Source: Coniochaeta sp. PMI_546 (lineage: Eukaryota; Ascomycota; Sordariomycetes; Coniochaetales; Coniochaetaceae). Taken from it: 64,000 nucleotides of DNA. Shown here one piece after another: positions 21,918 to 32,963 of the stretch; the first letter of the stretch is position 1, and each line of letters opens with the position of its first letter. The notes under the pieces were generated by a model, which saw nothing but the letters and a program-made list of their open reading frames with translations, ran no database searches and was not told where the DNA came from. A program made the translations under genes and the position numbers. The stretch spans positions 2,799,277 to 2,863,276 of the forward strand of contig MU271143.1 of NCBI GenBank assembly GCA_021432605.1. The letters run 5' to 3'.

Positions 21918-22698
21918 TGATGGGGGCCTGGGTCTGGGGGCAGCGTGCATAATATCTGACACATTTTCAGGCGAGCCCGTACTTTGCTGGCTCTGGGCCG
22001 GTGCTGTTGTTTCCGAGGTGGCCCCGGCGAGTTGAATCGCAGGGTCTCTTACGATGGATGAACTAGGGACGCAGTACACTTGCTGGCTTTATGCAAGGGG
22101 GAGGTTGATCTGCACATAGCACGCATACAGATAGATCATGGTACGCCATGGGTTCGGTGGCGACTAGCGTTGTAGGTCAAATGGTCCCAGTCAGATGTCG
22201 CCCTTCAAGATACAACAATATGCATCTCTATCAAGCAATTCTTCACCTAGTCCTCCATTGCTGCCTGCTTGTCAAACGCTTCCAAAGAGTCTCGTCACCG
22301 AGTAGCCATTTGCTGTGGCTTGCAAGATATGACTGACGGATATCACTGCACTACTGAGACGTGGAAGTCACACCGTAGACTTGCATACTGTCCGGATAGA
22401 CCTAGATCTTTCGTTCATTTCCTATTACAGCGATTAAGTTACATGGTCAGGTAGCGGAGTATTTCAGTTGTGTGAAATATTCTCCCGGCGTGTTCAACTG
22501 CCCGAGTCGAGTATTGTACATGTATGCGAGAGACACAGTGTCCCCCGCAATCATAATCCAGAACGTTTTCCACCAGCTTCTCCGCGCTCAACTGACTTTT
22601 CGGACTCGTCTACTTGGGTCATCGATCATGTAACCCCGGTTACTAGACGCTCCAGAAACAAAGGGAGGCTCTAGAAACGAATCACAAAAATGCGACTA
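21918..22698. other. 0.78-kb convergent 3' interval
   Basis: This lies between the 3' ends of the regulator and the efflux pump. Short motif-less frames only; no gene between them is supported. Confidence 0.4.
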
Positions 22699-24880
22699 CT
22701 ACACAGCCACCGCGCCACCCGACAGGAAGAGCTTCTTTGGCTGGAGCATGACGGAATGAGTTAGCAAGTAAATAGGAAACTATACCATCTTTAACATCGA
22801 GCATAGGAAGAGGGGTGCTTACGCTCAGGAATAGTGAGGTGATGAAACCCACTGCAGTGATGCCCACGAGATAATAAAAGGCTTCCGAGATCGCGCTAGT
22901 GATCTGGGCGACGACCACGGCCCGATCACCGTCACTGAGGCTCTTGTAGAAGTGGCCACTGGCTCCTGTGATCAACTCGGTAATCTCATTCGGCGGGAGT
23001 TCGGGTAAGGCGTCAGTAATCTTCCCTATAGCCTTGTTCGTGAACACCGATCCAGACACGGCAAGGGACAGGATGATGCCGAGTACTTGTCCTACATTGC
23101 CATGCTGCGTTAGTACGACCGGTAGTGATACCTTGCTGGTTCTCTGCAATACGACGTACCGACCGTCATGATTGACACCACGTTGCTGACATCGGACGGT
23201 GGAGCAAGAGCACATGCGACGCCGATGCCTGCACTTTGGAAGGCGCCTATTCCAAGACCAATGAGCACCGTATACCCATAGAGTGCGGAGTTTGATATCG
23301 TCGGGGTGATAGTTGCTGTCCATCAACATCCGCTGTCAGCTCAACCGCCGTCACTCTTCACCTTGAAGGACATAAGAAAGTGTGTCTTCATACTCATCAG
23401 GGTGGAACCGGCCACCAATAAGGCATTGCCAACAACAAACCAAGGCTTATAATAACCGAGCTTTGGCATGGCAAGACCATTGAATAGGCAGCCAAAGACG
23501 ATCATGGAGATGAGTGGGAGGATGCGTACTCCAGCCAACAATGGACCATCACCCTTCGTAAACTGGAAAATCAAGGGGGTGTAGTAGATAGACATCATCA
23601 TACTACCCGCCACCAGAAAGGCTTGTAGAGGTACGATGACAAGATCCTTGGTGCGCATGAAGCTGACAGGCATGAGTCTGGACTCGGCGGGTACGAGAGG
23701 GTGGTAGATTGTGACGAGGATGAAGACGATGAGCAGAAAGAGGGTCATGACCCAGAGAACAATCTCGGAACCGCTCTTCCAGGCATACAAGGTCCCACCA
23801 AAGCTGCCAGCCATGCAAAAGCAGAGGCAGAACGCAGTGAAGACCACAATGCCGACCCAGTCCTGCATGCGCATTTTCTTGCTGAAAGACGTATTCGGCA
23901 TCGCGTTGATGTTGGGAAGACTGAAGAGGAATGCGGGTGAGAACACGGCGGCAATGGGGAGCTGTAGAGACCAAGTCAGCAGCAGGATCACTTCATCGTA
24001 TGCGTATGACTATGAATTCTTACATTGATGTAGAATCCCCATCTCCATGTGGCAGAGCTGGTGGCAAAAGCACCACCCACGATAGGCCCCAGAACATTAC
24101 CAAAGCCCCATACAGACATGAGGATGGCGAGATACAGCGGGCGCTCGCTCGGAGTGGTCAGGATGCTGATATAGGTTAATCCGCCAACATAGACTCCGGC
24201 GCCGCCAACACCGGCAATAACACGACCCACGATGATGGCATCCATGTTGGGTGCCGCGCCACAGATTGCGCTTCCAGCCTCGAAAAGAACCAGGCTGACA
24301 ACAAATAATATCTTCATGCTGAACATACCATACGCCTTGCCACTACATATGTTAATCATCAGTCAGCGAGTTCAATACGAGAATGGGACTCTTGACGCAC
24401 ACGGGCAAGATGACAACTTGTCCAAGCACGAAGCTCACTCCGATCCAAGCCAGACTTTGCTGGTCGCTAAATGTTTCGACAATGGACGGTTGAATGGTTG
24501 CCACGATGGTGTTGTCCAGAGCGAAGAGTAGAACCTGTTCCGGTATATCAGTCTCGATACCGTGTAGGGGCAAACGGAGTACGGACGGTGGACATCAAGG
24601 ACGTGATGACAATAAACCACTAGAGAAGAGACGATCATGTCAGCGTGGCAACGAAGCGTGCCTGAGGAGAATGTCCCCTGCTCACCTTCAGACCAGTTAT
24701 GGTTCTTGTAGGCTTGGTGTCGGGAGCAACGGGCGGGACAACCTGGTCCGCACGGTCATCTGACTTCTCGACGTCGTGGACTGCTTCGGCGACGATAGCC
24801 ACAGTCGCGGGGACGTTGCCATGTTCATGGTCATGATCAGGACGGGAGTTAACGGTACTGGGTTCGTCGATGGCAGCCAT
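22699..24880 (-). CDS. DHA14 MFS drug/toxin efflux pump
   Basis: Predicted 14-helix drug:H+ antiporter of the DHA2 (14-TMS) family, as used for export of mycotoxins or drugs. Eight exons: 24880-24686, 24619-24587, 24534-24401, 24342-24024, 23961-23394, 23315-23160, 23091-22823, 22740-22699; all phases agree; predicted 571 residues. Seen: acidic cytoplasmic N-terminus; ST-VLLFALDNTIVATIQP in helix 1; GRVIAGVGGAGVYVGG; GNVLGPIVGGAF followed by TWRWGFYINLPIAA (family signature); GYTVLIGLGIGAF; GQVLGIILSLAVSGSVF; short tail PKKLFLSGG. Odd: intron 2 uses donor GTCCGT and spans only 52 nt, and exon 2 is 33 nt, but the join gives the expected helix 1. It is tail to tail with the Zn2Cys6 gene. No biosynthetic gene is adjacent. 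Confidence 0.9.
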
Positions 24881-26049
24881 TCTCACCGAAGCCGTCGACT
24901 CTTGACTCGGTTTGTACTCTGTAGTTCTAGTTTGTGCACGAACGACAGAGGTTCATTCGCGACTGGTAAGGCTGCGGGCGACGATATATTGTGCGGTCGG
25001 CCCGAGACCTGGTCGCCGTGAATGGCAACCCGCCATGATGACGACATGGTAGGGGCCAGCGGAGGTTTCTGGAGTCTAGCTAAGCCTCGCACCTATTCTC
25101 ATGATTGTACTTGTTCCCTCGTTGGCTGAGGTTTGGCTGTGATGGTCATGATGGTCAAGCTCATAACCCCAACCCCAATCCACTTGGATGCCTTGCCGTT
25201 TCTCAATTGCCCAATCGTATTGTCGGTTCGGTCCGGACCCGCCGAGCCCGCCATGTGGTCTCGGCCTTGACATGGACCTGAGCCCGACCAGAATGGTTCG
25301 TGAGCTGCCAGACAGCCTTCAGCTTTGATTCTGTTGCCATGACATGGTCCAGGTTTTGTCTACCTTACCTATCTTATACCTTACATATGTATGCACGGTA
25401 TGTAGTCTCCCTCGAATACACCGAGCTTATTTAATCCTCAAACTTCTGAAACGTGCAAGCTTCGGACGCAACCACCTGCCAATTCAAAACAACTCTTGAA
25501 GCTTCGGCCAATGCCTAGGATATCGAGAACCCTCATAGTCTTCGCTCTGGTTCGGAAGCCGAAATCTGCATACAGGGCGGCTGTCGCCGAGGACAAAACA
25601 AGAACTTCCTTGGCTCAGAACTCGACCAGCAAGGCTTCCCCATTGCGGACCATCTACTGTCTAGTGCAGTACACCATTTGTATGGCAAAGTGGAAATGCT
25701 GAGGAAATGCCGTTGCACGTGTGCTTGGCAAAGCCCATCGTGGCACCTTGGCACCAGAAACAATGCTCGCTATAGGTCTAGCAGGTCTTGGTGCCAAGAC
25801 CCCAAGACCCCCAAAGACCTCATATGTACCGGAGAAGTCCCCGACTTATTGTCCAAACAATTCCCATTCCTATTTTCCGTTTCCATTTTACTTGACAGTT
25901 TCCAGATCGAGTCATCGCGCGCTTCTTTCCAATCTGGAGGCGAGGCAATGGGTTGATAAAGGCGCCATCCACTGAGTCGCGACGCCCTTCTCGCCATGTC
26001 AAGCGACGGCGACACGAGATTTAGGTGTTTGCGGACTGCCTACCGAAAT
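24881..26049. other. Divergent promoter interval
   Basis: This 1.2 kb separates the starts of the efflux pump (-) and GPI paralog B (+). It contains a run of TACCTTACCTAT-type repeats near 25360-25390. Short frames here have no motifs. An in-frame upstream ATG for paralog B lies at 25996. Confidence 0.4.
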
Positions 26050-26851
26050 ATGCCGATCCGGCTCCGGCCGGTGCTAGTCGCCGTGAGCCTTTGTGTGGCT
26101 ACGGCCGGAGCTCAGAACCCTACCACCGTTCCGGTATTCCTTCCAGGGTACGGTCCCGGAGACTGGGAGGCTCTGCGCGGGAGCATCATCGCAAGTGTAT
26201 GTACGTGTGTGTGTAGTAGTACATGCATGGTCAAGGTCCGCTTACCTGTGCGGCTTTGCTGATGACGGCATGACGCTCTAGGACGATAAGGCGACCACAT
26301 ATACACTCTTCTGCGTCGAGCAGACGCCGCCTTCATGTGTGCTGGATACCGATTTGCCGTTAAGCTTTGCAGAGGGACCCGGCACACTGCGGTTTGATGG
26401 AACGAAGTCTGGTCAAATGCACGTTCTTCAAGGCCTCTCGGCTGTCAGATGTGACGGTCTTTCGATGAGCCGAGTATGCTGACGTTTACTGTACAGTACC
26501 GCGCATCTGAGCTGTAACCTTGCAGGCTCAACAGCAGCAACCTGCACTGGCTCGTCGTTCTACGGCGCAGGATTCCACGAAGGGTCCATCACCGGTCCGA
26601 CACAGACTGTCTGGACCAAGACATTGACGGGCAACGAAATCAAATGGGGTGTGCTGACATTGACGACGCCGCCCGCGCAACCAGCAACGACAAATCTTGA
26701 CGATCCGACTCCCGTGGAAAGTGCCACCGTCGGTGCGCCAACGTCTGCTCCTAGTGTCTCGGGAAGTGGAAGACGATCCTTTGCCTGGAGTCAAGGCGCA
26801 TGTTGGACGGTACTTGCGGCGTCTGTGGGCACAGTGGCGTTCTTAATATGA
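26050..26851 (+). CDS. GPI-anchored secreted protein (paralog B)
   Basis: Predicted surface protein, same family as the gene at 19392-20087. I chose the ATG at 26050 because MPIRLRPVLVAVSLCVATAG is an ideal signal peptide; an in-frame ATG at 25996 would add 18 residues. Exon 1 ends at 26196 (donor GTATGT), exon 2 starts at 26282 at phase 0. Segments match paralog A: VPVFLPGYGPG, RGSIIAS, TTYTLFC, EGPGTLRF, then HLSCNLAG and a W..VTL-like end, with a hydrophobic GPI tail (VLAASVGTVAFLI). The second intron is unclear: exon 3 most likely begins at 26497 (after GTACAG, phase 2), and exon 2 could end at 26406 (donor GTCTGG) or at 26418 with a GC donor. Both keep the frame, and neither donor is strong. 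Function unknown. Confidence 0.7.
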
Positions 26852-28602
26852 CATGACATGGATAAACATGTGACGACGAGACCTAGCGCAAACAGACACG
26901 GAAGTATAACTGGTGGTTGATGAGGCTTCGGATGGGATCAAACCCCATGGAGGCCCAGACTGGAAGAGTTGATCATGATACGGACCGGCTATATGATAGA
27001 TGGTACGACTGGGGCCGTAGGTGGTGACGCCTTCAAGGAGACTTTTGATCACGGTCCCTTGACGGAGTCGGGATGAAATCCATATGACCGGAGTGGTTGG
27101 ACTGCACTTTGGGCCTTGATACCATGAGCGGTAGTCGATTGCACCCTTAATGACTAAGAATACAATGCTGGAATATCCCGCGTATATCATCGTCAGATTG
27201 GTTCGGTATCTACCTGGTAGATATCTATGATCGAGCTTGGCTAGAAAGGTTCCAACTCAGCTTGTCTCTGGTCTCGCTCGTATCGACATGACCACCGTAG
27301 ATCTGCAGGCTGCCTCGGCCAACGCCAGGATGCCACTTTCAATGTTGACAGTCGCGCGGCTCCCAGCAGCTTTTGAGTCGGTGTTTCATGTTTCAGGGTC
27401 CTCTGGCGAGAGCCAATCGGTAGGGCTTGTCAGTAGCAGCCTGCCGGTTACCTTACCCCACCTTCCCATCTTTCAGTTGACTGTGGAGGAAGGTGCTGCC
27501 CCTGGAAGACTGTTGCTCAGTGTGTGGTCACGACTGCAACCTCGCAATGATTTCTCCAAAATCCTCACCCCAGTGTCCAGGCATCATCCAAGAAGTATGA
27601 CCGAATCCAGGCCACGAGTCCTTGTCAGAGTGGGCTTGCAACGTTTCTTTCTCCCTTGTGTCCTGGAGCCGACCACTCTAATCATTCTAATGACCGATGT
27701 CCGATGGCTGATGATGGTCTCGCATCGCATTGTCTTTGGATGCTGGAGCGGACGTCAAGAACAAAGAACATGCTGCACTCGCAATGACTTCCTAGCAACA
27801 GTGGGTTTCAGGGTCTCACGCCAAGGGTCTCCTAGACTAGAGGTAGGGAAGTTCCAGCCCTTCTTTCGGCCTTTGTTCATTACCATAGTATGTGGAGGGA
27901 CGAAGGGCTGGAAACGAAACAAGCTAAAAATACAGATCGCTGTGTTCAACGGACCAAGATTGCATCGATTGGCCACTAGAACTCCCGCTTCCCATGATCC
28001 TTGCGCTTCACGACTCTTTGTGCTCTGGAACCGTTGGGTGTCATCATGGCACATACTGCACTGTCCTCCGTGTACGCTGTACCTGCAGTTATGTGCGTAA
28101 AGTGGTTGGGTACTACCACAAGTTGAAGATCCCTTTACTGTGTAGGTCCGAATCCACAGCGGTGCTGTCTAATTCAGGGGTACACCGTCAAGTCAACCAC
28201 TCCCTCTCAACTGGAGATCGATTCGATGGTGTTAGGTTCTTAACCACCAGGGCTCCCCAGCTCACTATTTTTCTTTCTTATTTGTTCATCAAAACGCTTC
28301 ATGCGTTCTGGCTGTCGATATCTTTGCTTTGTTTCCTGTTATTGAGGATCTTTCGTTCATTGTGCCTACGTCCGGTGCTGTTGCTATTGTTGCTGGTGGC
28401 TCAATCTTGCGACAATAACAGCTTCTTCACATTCACTACGCACTACCTGTGGTTGCTGCGACGATTCATATAGACTGCTGGACTGATCTTTCGTTCTTTT
28501 GACACTCGCTGTGCGGACCAAAACTTATCTTACGGCCTTTCTTTTCACACAGCTCAGATCTAGACTCGTTTGGGACCTTATCTTGCCATCCGCTCAATCA
28601 AC
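26852..28602. other. 1.75-kb interval, GH76 promoter
   Basis: This holds the 3' flank of paralog B and the upstream region of the GH76 gene. A 287-codon open frame (27237-28100, +) is discussed in the findings; it begins at TTG and has no recognisable domain. The last 350 bases before the GH76 start are T/C-rich, suggesting a long 5' UTR or promoter. Confidence 0.4.
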
Positions 28603-29985
28603 ATGGTGTTCGTCAAGTCAACACATCTGGTTCCTGCCATAGCGCAGATAGCCTCCTTCATAAACCCTCGAGACCTGAAGATCAATGAGCCATCTACCAT
28701 CAAGGGTGTTGCGAGGACCATCGCCGCCGAGACCATGTCATACTATCCCGGCACCGAGCAGGCCTTCGCCGACCTGCCAACACCGTACTACTGGTGGGAA
28801 TGCGGTGCGTTGATGGGGGCTATGCTCGACTACTCACACTACACCCAGGACCCAACTTACGACAGGACTCTGGCAACAGCTCTTCTAGCCCAAGCAGGCC
28901 CAGACTTCGACTATATGCTTCCGAAGCATTTTGGCGACGAAGGCAACGATGATCAAGCATTTTGGGGTTTCGCCGTCATGTCGGCGGCTGAGAGAAATTT
29001 CCCGCAGCCCGACGCTTCGGTTCCGGCATGGCTGGGGCTAAGCACCAACCTCTGGAACTCTATGGCTTCACGGTGGAACACGTCATCCTGCGGAGGCGGC
29101 CTGGCATGGCAGATTTTCCCCAGCAACCCCAACGGCATGAGCTACAAGAACTCCGTATCCAACGGCGGCCTCTTCCAGCTGTCAGCCCGTCTAGCTCGTG
29201 CGACGGGCAACCAGACGTACTTGGACTTCGCACAGAAGGTCTGGGACTGGACAGAGGGCGTGGGATTGATCGACCAGGACTTCAATGTGCTCGACGGCAC
29301 AAGTTCGGACGACAACTGCACCAAGATCAACCCGGTCTCCTTCTCGTACAGCGCGGGCATCTACCTCTACGGCGCTGCCGTGCTAGCCAACACCACCGGC
29401 GACGAGATCTGGACCACCCGCACGGAAAAGCTGCTCGAGGCGTCAAAGTCGTTCTTCAGCCCCTTCGACAATGCCACCAACATCATGTACGAGCACGCCT
29501 GCGAGCAGGTAGACAAGTGCAACACCGACATGCTCTCGTTCAAGGGCTACTTCTCGCGGTTCGCCTACGCTTCCACGTTGATGGTGCCGTCCATCCTCCC
29601 CACCGTCAACGACCTGTTCCACGTGACTGCCACTGCCGCAGCTAAGGCCTGCTCCGGTGGCGACAAGGGTACCACCTGCGGAGAGAAGTGGTACGTGGAC
29701 GGGTACGACGGCCACACCGGTTTGGGGCAGGAGATGTGTGCTCTGGAGACGATCCAGGGCCTGTTGGTGGCTGAGTCGACGCCTCCGTTCCAGAAGGACC
29801 AGATCAAAGTCGTGCGGGATTTTGCTGCGACTGCTGCTCCTTCGCCCACCACGGCCCCGTCCGCGTCTGCGAGCGCGACATCTGCGCCAACCAAGAGGTC
29901 GAACTCGGCTGGGTCGGTGACTGTGGACTTCCGGTGGGTTACGTTGAGTGGCTTGACCGGGTTGTTGGTCTGGGGCATGCTCTGA
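28603..29985 (+). CDS. GH76 mannan endo-1,6-alpha-mannosidase (DCW1/DFG5 family)
   Basis: Wall-biogenesis enzyme of family GH76 thought to transfer GPI-proteins from the membrane anchor to wall glucan by acting on the alpha-mannan core of the GPI glycan. Single exon, 460 residues from the ATG at 28603; a longer frame begins at TTG. Residues 2-20 (FVKSTHLVPAIAQIASF) form a modest signal peptide. Domain from ~30: TIAAETMSYYPG, PYYWWECGALMGAMLDY, and DEGNDDQAFWGFAVMSAAE, which holds the paired Asp catalytic motif; then WNTSSCGGGLAWQI, YKNSVSNGGLFQLSARLAR, KGYFSRFA and GLGQEMCALE. A Ser/Thr/Ala-rich stalk and hydrophobic end (LSGLTGLLVWGML) indicate a GPI anchor. Convergent with HIS5. Confidence 0.93.
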   Translation: MVFVKSTHLVPAIAQIASFINPRDLKINEPSTIKGVARTIAAETMSYYPGTEQAFADLPTPYYWWECGALMGAMLDYSHYTQDPTYDRTLATALLAQAGPDFDYMLPKHFGDEGNDDQAFWGFAVMSAAERNFPQPDASVPAWLGLSTNLWNSMASRWNTSSCGGGLAWQIFPSNPNGMSYKNSVSNGGLFQLSARLARATGNQTYLDFAQKVWDWTEGVGLIDQDFNVLDGTSSDDNCTKINPVSFSYSAGIYLYGAAVLANTTGDEIWTTRTEKLLEASKSFFSPFDNATNIMYEHACEQVDKCNTDMLSFKGYFSRFAYASTLMVPSILPTVNDLFHVTATAAAKACSGGDKGTTCGEKWYVDGYDGHTGLGQEMCALETIQGLLVAESTPPFQKDQIKVVRDFAATAAPSPTTAPSASASATSAPTKRSNSAGSVTVDFRWVTLSGLTGLLVWGML

Positions 29986-30314
29986 TCGCATCGCATCTGC
30001 CGGTTATTTATGACTTGGGAGGACACAAGTTCGCTTGGAGCTCTCTCGTGGTACATACAAATGGAATGAGCATATTGAAAAGACTTCAGTTCGTTGTACA
30101 TAGCACCTTTTTGCATCACAGGCTTCTCGGCATTTGCATACAGTTCTGGCATCTTGGGACAGACCAAGTTAGGCAAACATTTAGAATTCAAAAACCCATC
30201 AGTCTAGGGCATTGTGCCTCCTTTGCCAGTCGATCGAGTCACACAAACCCCAGTTTCTCTTTTATAGTTACTCCGTCTAACCAGTCCATGTTCACCGGAT
30301 GTCTCTCAGATTCG
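29986..30314. other. GH76-HIS5 3' interval
   Basis: This 329-bp convergent spacer presumably holds both 3' UTRs. No gene or RNA seen. Confidence 0.4.
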
Positions 30315-31685
30315 TTACGCAATGATACCGTTAGCAGCCTGCTCCCTGCTCTCCTCATCTTTTCCTGCCTGCACGCCTCTAACCTCCTCAAGCGTCCGCC
30401 TCAGCGCGTCGAGAAACCTCCCCACCTCCTCCTCCGTCCCGACAGTAATCCTCAGACACCCCTCGCACCCGTGCTCTTTGCCCCTGAACCTGACCACCAC
30501 CCCCTTCTCCTCCGCCAGCCGCTCGTAGACCGCCAGGGCAGTCACGTTGTCCGGCTTGCCTTTCGCGTCCAGCATCTCGTACAGCAAGAAGTTACTCGCC
30601 GTCCCGCCCCTCAACCTCCCCACCCCGGGAATCCGGGGCAGCTCCCTCAGCAGCCTCTCCCTCTGCGCCGCCAACTTGGCCACATTCTCCCGCATGGCCT
30701 TGAGCCCCAGCTCCGGGTCGAGGGCGTAGGAGGCTATCGCCACGGTGGGCGAGGAGACGTTGTACGGCGCCTTGAGGGCGTTGAGCAGCCTCGCCACCGG
30801 GGGCGAGGCGAAGGCCGCGCCCAGCCGGATGCCGGCCAGGCCGAAGGCCTTGCTCAGCGTCTGAAGGACGACGAGGTTGGGATACTCGGTCACCAGCTCC
30901 GCCAGGGAGGAGTCCTGGGGCGCGAAGTCGATGTAGGCCTCGTCCAGCACCACGACGCCGTTCCAGGTCGGGTGGGCCAGGATGGTCTCGACCGAGGACT
31001 TGGACAGGAGCGAGCCCGTGGGGTTGCCGGGGCTGCAGAGGTAGACCAGCTTTATGGTCTGGGCCTCTGCTTCGGACGAGAGGGTTTGGGTGATGGCGTC
31101 CACGTCGAGCTGGAAGTCGGGCGCGGGCAGGAGAGGGACCTTGACCAGCCCCACGTCGTTGACCTGGGCCGAGACGGAGTACATGCCGTAGGTGGGCGGG
31201 CAGACGAGGATGCGGTCCCGGCCGGGGACGCAGAAGCACCTGAGCAGGGCGTCGATGGCCTCGTCGCTGCCGACGCCGACGAAGAGGTGCTCCGGGGTCA
31301 GGGTCTTGGGGGTGTGGGCGTGGGTGTTGCGCAGGTTGCAGAGGAGCTGCTTTAGGTCGTGCTGGTGGGGGTCCGGGTAGCGGTGCAGGCCGAGGAAGTC
31401 TAGGGACGGTCCTGAGGGGGTAGAGGTGGTGGTGGTGGTGGTGGTGGCGTCGTGCTTGACGTCGGTGGGGTTGATGGCTGGTCCGTAGGCGTTTTCGTTT
31501 GCGTCTAGGAGGATGTTTGTGCCGTCATCTTTGTAGTCGCTGGTGGTGACGTTAGTATCTGGTGAGGTGAGTGCGTCCCAGAGGGGGGAGGGGGACTTCT
31601 TGGTTTCTTACTCCCGTGCACATCGATATGGCTCAAGGGCCAGTATGTTGGGTCGAGCACACGTCTCGATGTTGAAGGCTGGCAT
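30315..31685 (-). CDS. HIS5: Histidinol-phosphate aminotransferase
   Basis: PLP enzyme of histidine synthesis that converts imidazole acetol-phosphate and glutamate to histidinol-phosphate. Exon 1 31685-31612 (MPAFNIETCARPNILALEPY..), exon 2 31539-30315; the 72-nt intron has donor GTAAGA, branch ACTAAC and acceptor CCAG, phase 2; predicted 432 residues. Seen: YRCARDDY, LLDANENAYGPA (substrate loop), GLHRYPDPHQHDLK, VGVGSDEAIDALLRCF, YLCSPGNPTG, VVLDEAYIDF, and TLSKAFGLAGIRLG with the PLP lysine near residue 250; then the C-terminal domain with GCLRITVGT. Odd: a run of eight Thr between PAINPTDVKHDA and STPSG, encoded by a GGT/ACC repeat. A consensus GCN4/CPC1 site lies 140 bp upstream. Confidence 0.95.
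31425..31447 (-). repeat. Trinucleotide (GGT)n repeat inside HIS5
   Basis: A near-perfect GGT run on the plus strand (ACC on the coding strand) encodes eight consecutive threonines in HIS5. It lies in a non-conserved loop and could vary in length between isolates. Confidence 0.85.
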
Positions 31686-31824
31686 GATTGTGAGGTGATT
31701 ATGTGGTGATCTCACAAGCTTTGGGTAAATGTGTACTCTCTGTGGTTGATCACTGGTCTAGCTTCATGAGATGCTCACAATATTGAGGTGAGTCTGTATC
31801 AAGAATGAGTCTCAGTCTTCACCT

Positions 31825-31831
31825 TGAGTCA
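31825..31831. promoter_or_regulatory. GCN4/CPC1 consensus site upstream of HIS5
   Basis: TGAGTCA here is the exact binding consensus of the bZIP regulator GCN4 (CPC1 or CpcA in moulds), 140 bp upstream of the HIS5 start. Two near matches (AATGAGTCT at about 31804 and GAGTCAT at about 31842) flank it. Cross-pathway control of HIS5 is established in yeast, so use of this site is a reasonable inference. Confidence 0.55.
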
Positions 31832-32933
31832 CCAAAACTAAGAGTCATGACCGGAGGTGGACCGTGGAGCGAATTCTGAACCGCGGGGCCCACATTGGCG
31901 ACGTCCTTGCCGGGCCCGACTCCGGAGCTGCACAGTCGACCACGGGTGACCCGCCAGACTCTTTTATCTGGCCCGTCTTGGCAGTTTCGCGCCCTCGAAA
32001 CCCCAGTAATAAACATCTTTCGATTCCATTTCACACGCTTCGTCACATATGCTCCGGGGGAGACGTGCATCTCGACTGTCTGTCCATTAAAATCCGCGAT
32101 CCGGCAGTCCAACATCCTCTAGGGTCTAGTCTGTTGTCATTAGACTGCTCTCAGGGTTCACAATGCATTTAGCCTGTGAGAGTGGCGCCAAAACTTCTCT
32201 TCGTCATCGATTCTGTCAATCTTCTAATGCTGTGCCCAAGTTATTGTGTTCCTCCATTTCCGCGTTAGCAAGGTTGTCGTTGAACGCAATGAGCCACGGA
32301 CATGATGCTGCGAAATGAGCAGAGACGCAATGCGACGGCAAGTCGGCAGCCCTGGGGATCGCATTCCTTGTCTTTTCCGTTGACTTGGCCCACAGGTCCC
32401 AGTGGGATGGATGTGCTGGATGGCAGGATGTCCGGATCTTTGACCACGTTGCGAATTTGTTCCGTCTACATACATAGAGTAGTAGCAGTTTCTTCCCCTC
32501 ATCTCGTTTCTCTCCGCCTCTCCATCTCCCCACACCTTCTACAATCGTTCTACCGTCCTTCCCCTCACAATACTACTACGCGACACACCACAGAGACACG
32601 GGTCATGGCCACCACATTGCGACTCTCGTACGCTTGTTCGTCATGTCCAAGCTTTGAGGCTCCACCTCCCGATCGCTCCGGCGCGGTGTGCGGTGTAGCG
32701 CGCCATGAGGTTCCATCGACGACGGATCGAATTGCCAATGGCACCTCTGCCTCCGCTCGCCCTGCCAAGGATATATATCTCCCGGGCTTGACCTGCAGCT
32801 TGAGATGGAGACCTCAATATAGCCGCCCGCAGTTGATATTTCCGTCCCACGCGTCGTAGTCGATGCCCTCTCCCGGGTGAATGGGACGATTTAGTGCCCT
32901 TCACCCACATAAAAAATCGAGGGTGTGGTGCTG

Positions 32934-32963
32934 TATAGGTAGGTAGCAGTTTACCTACCTATA
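32934..32963. repeat. Perfect 12-bp inverted repeat
   Basis: TATAGGTAGGTA and its exact reverse complement are separated by six bases (GCAGTT). It lies about 185 bp upstream of the CE16 start and could form a hairpin or serve as a dimeric binding site. Confidence 0.8.

Noticed and set aside
29934-31355. 473-codon open frame overlapping GH76 and antisense to HIS5
   Set aside because: HIS5 on the other strand has all family motifs and a consistent intron; this frame has none.
32302-32859. 185-codon frame upstream of the CE16 gene
   Set aside because: It lacks motifs and overlaps equally open frames on the other strand; it lies in a promoter-like interval.
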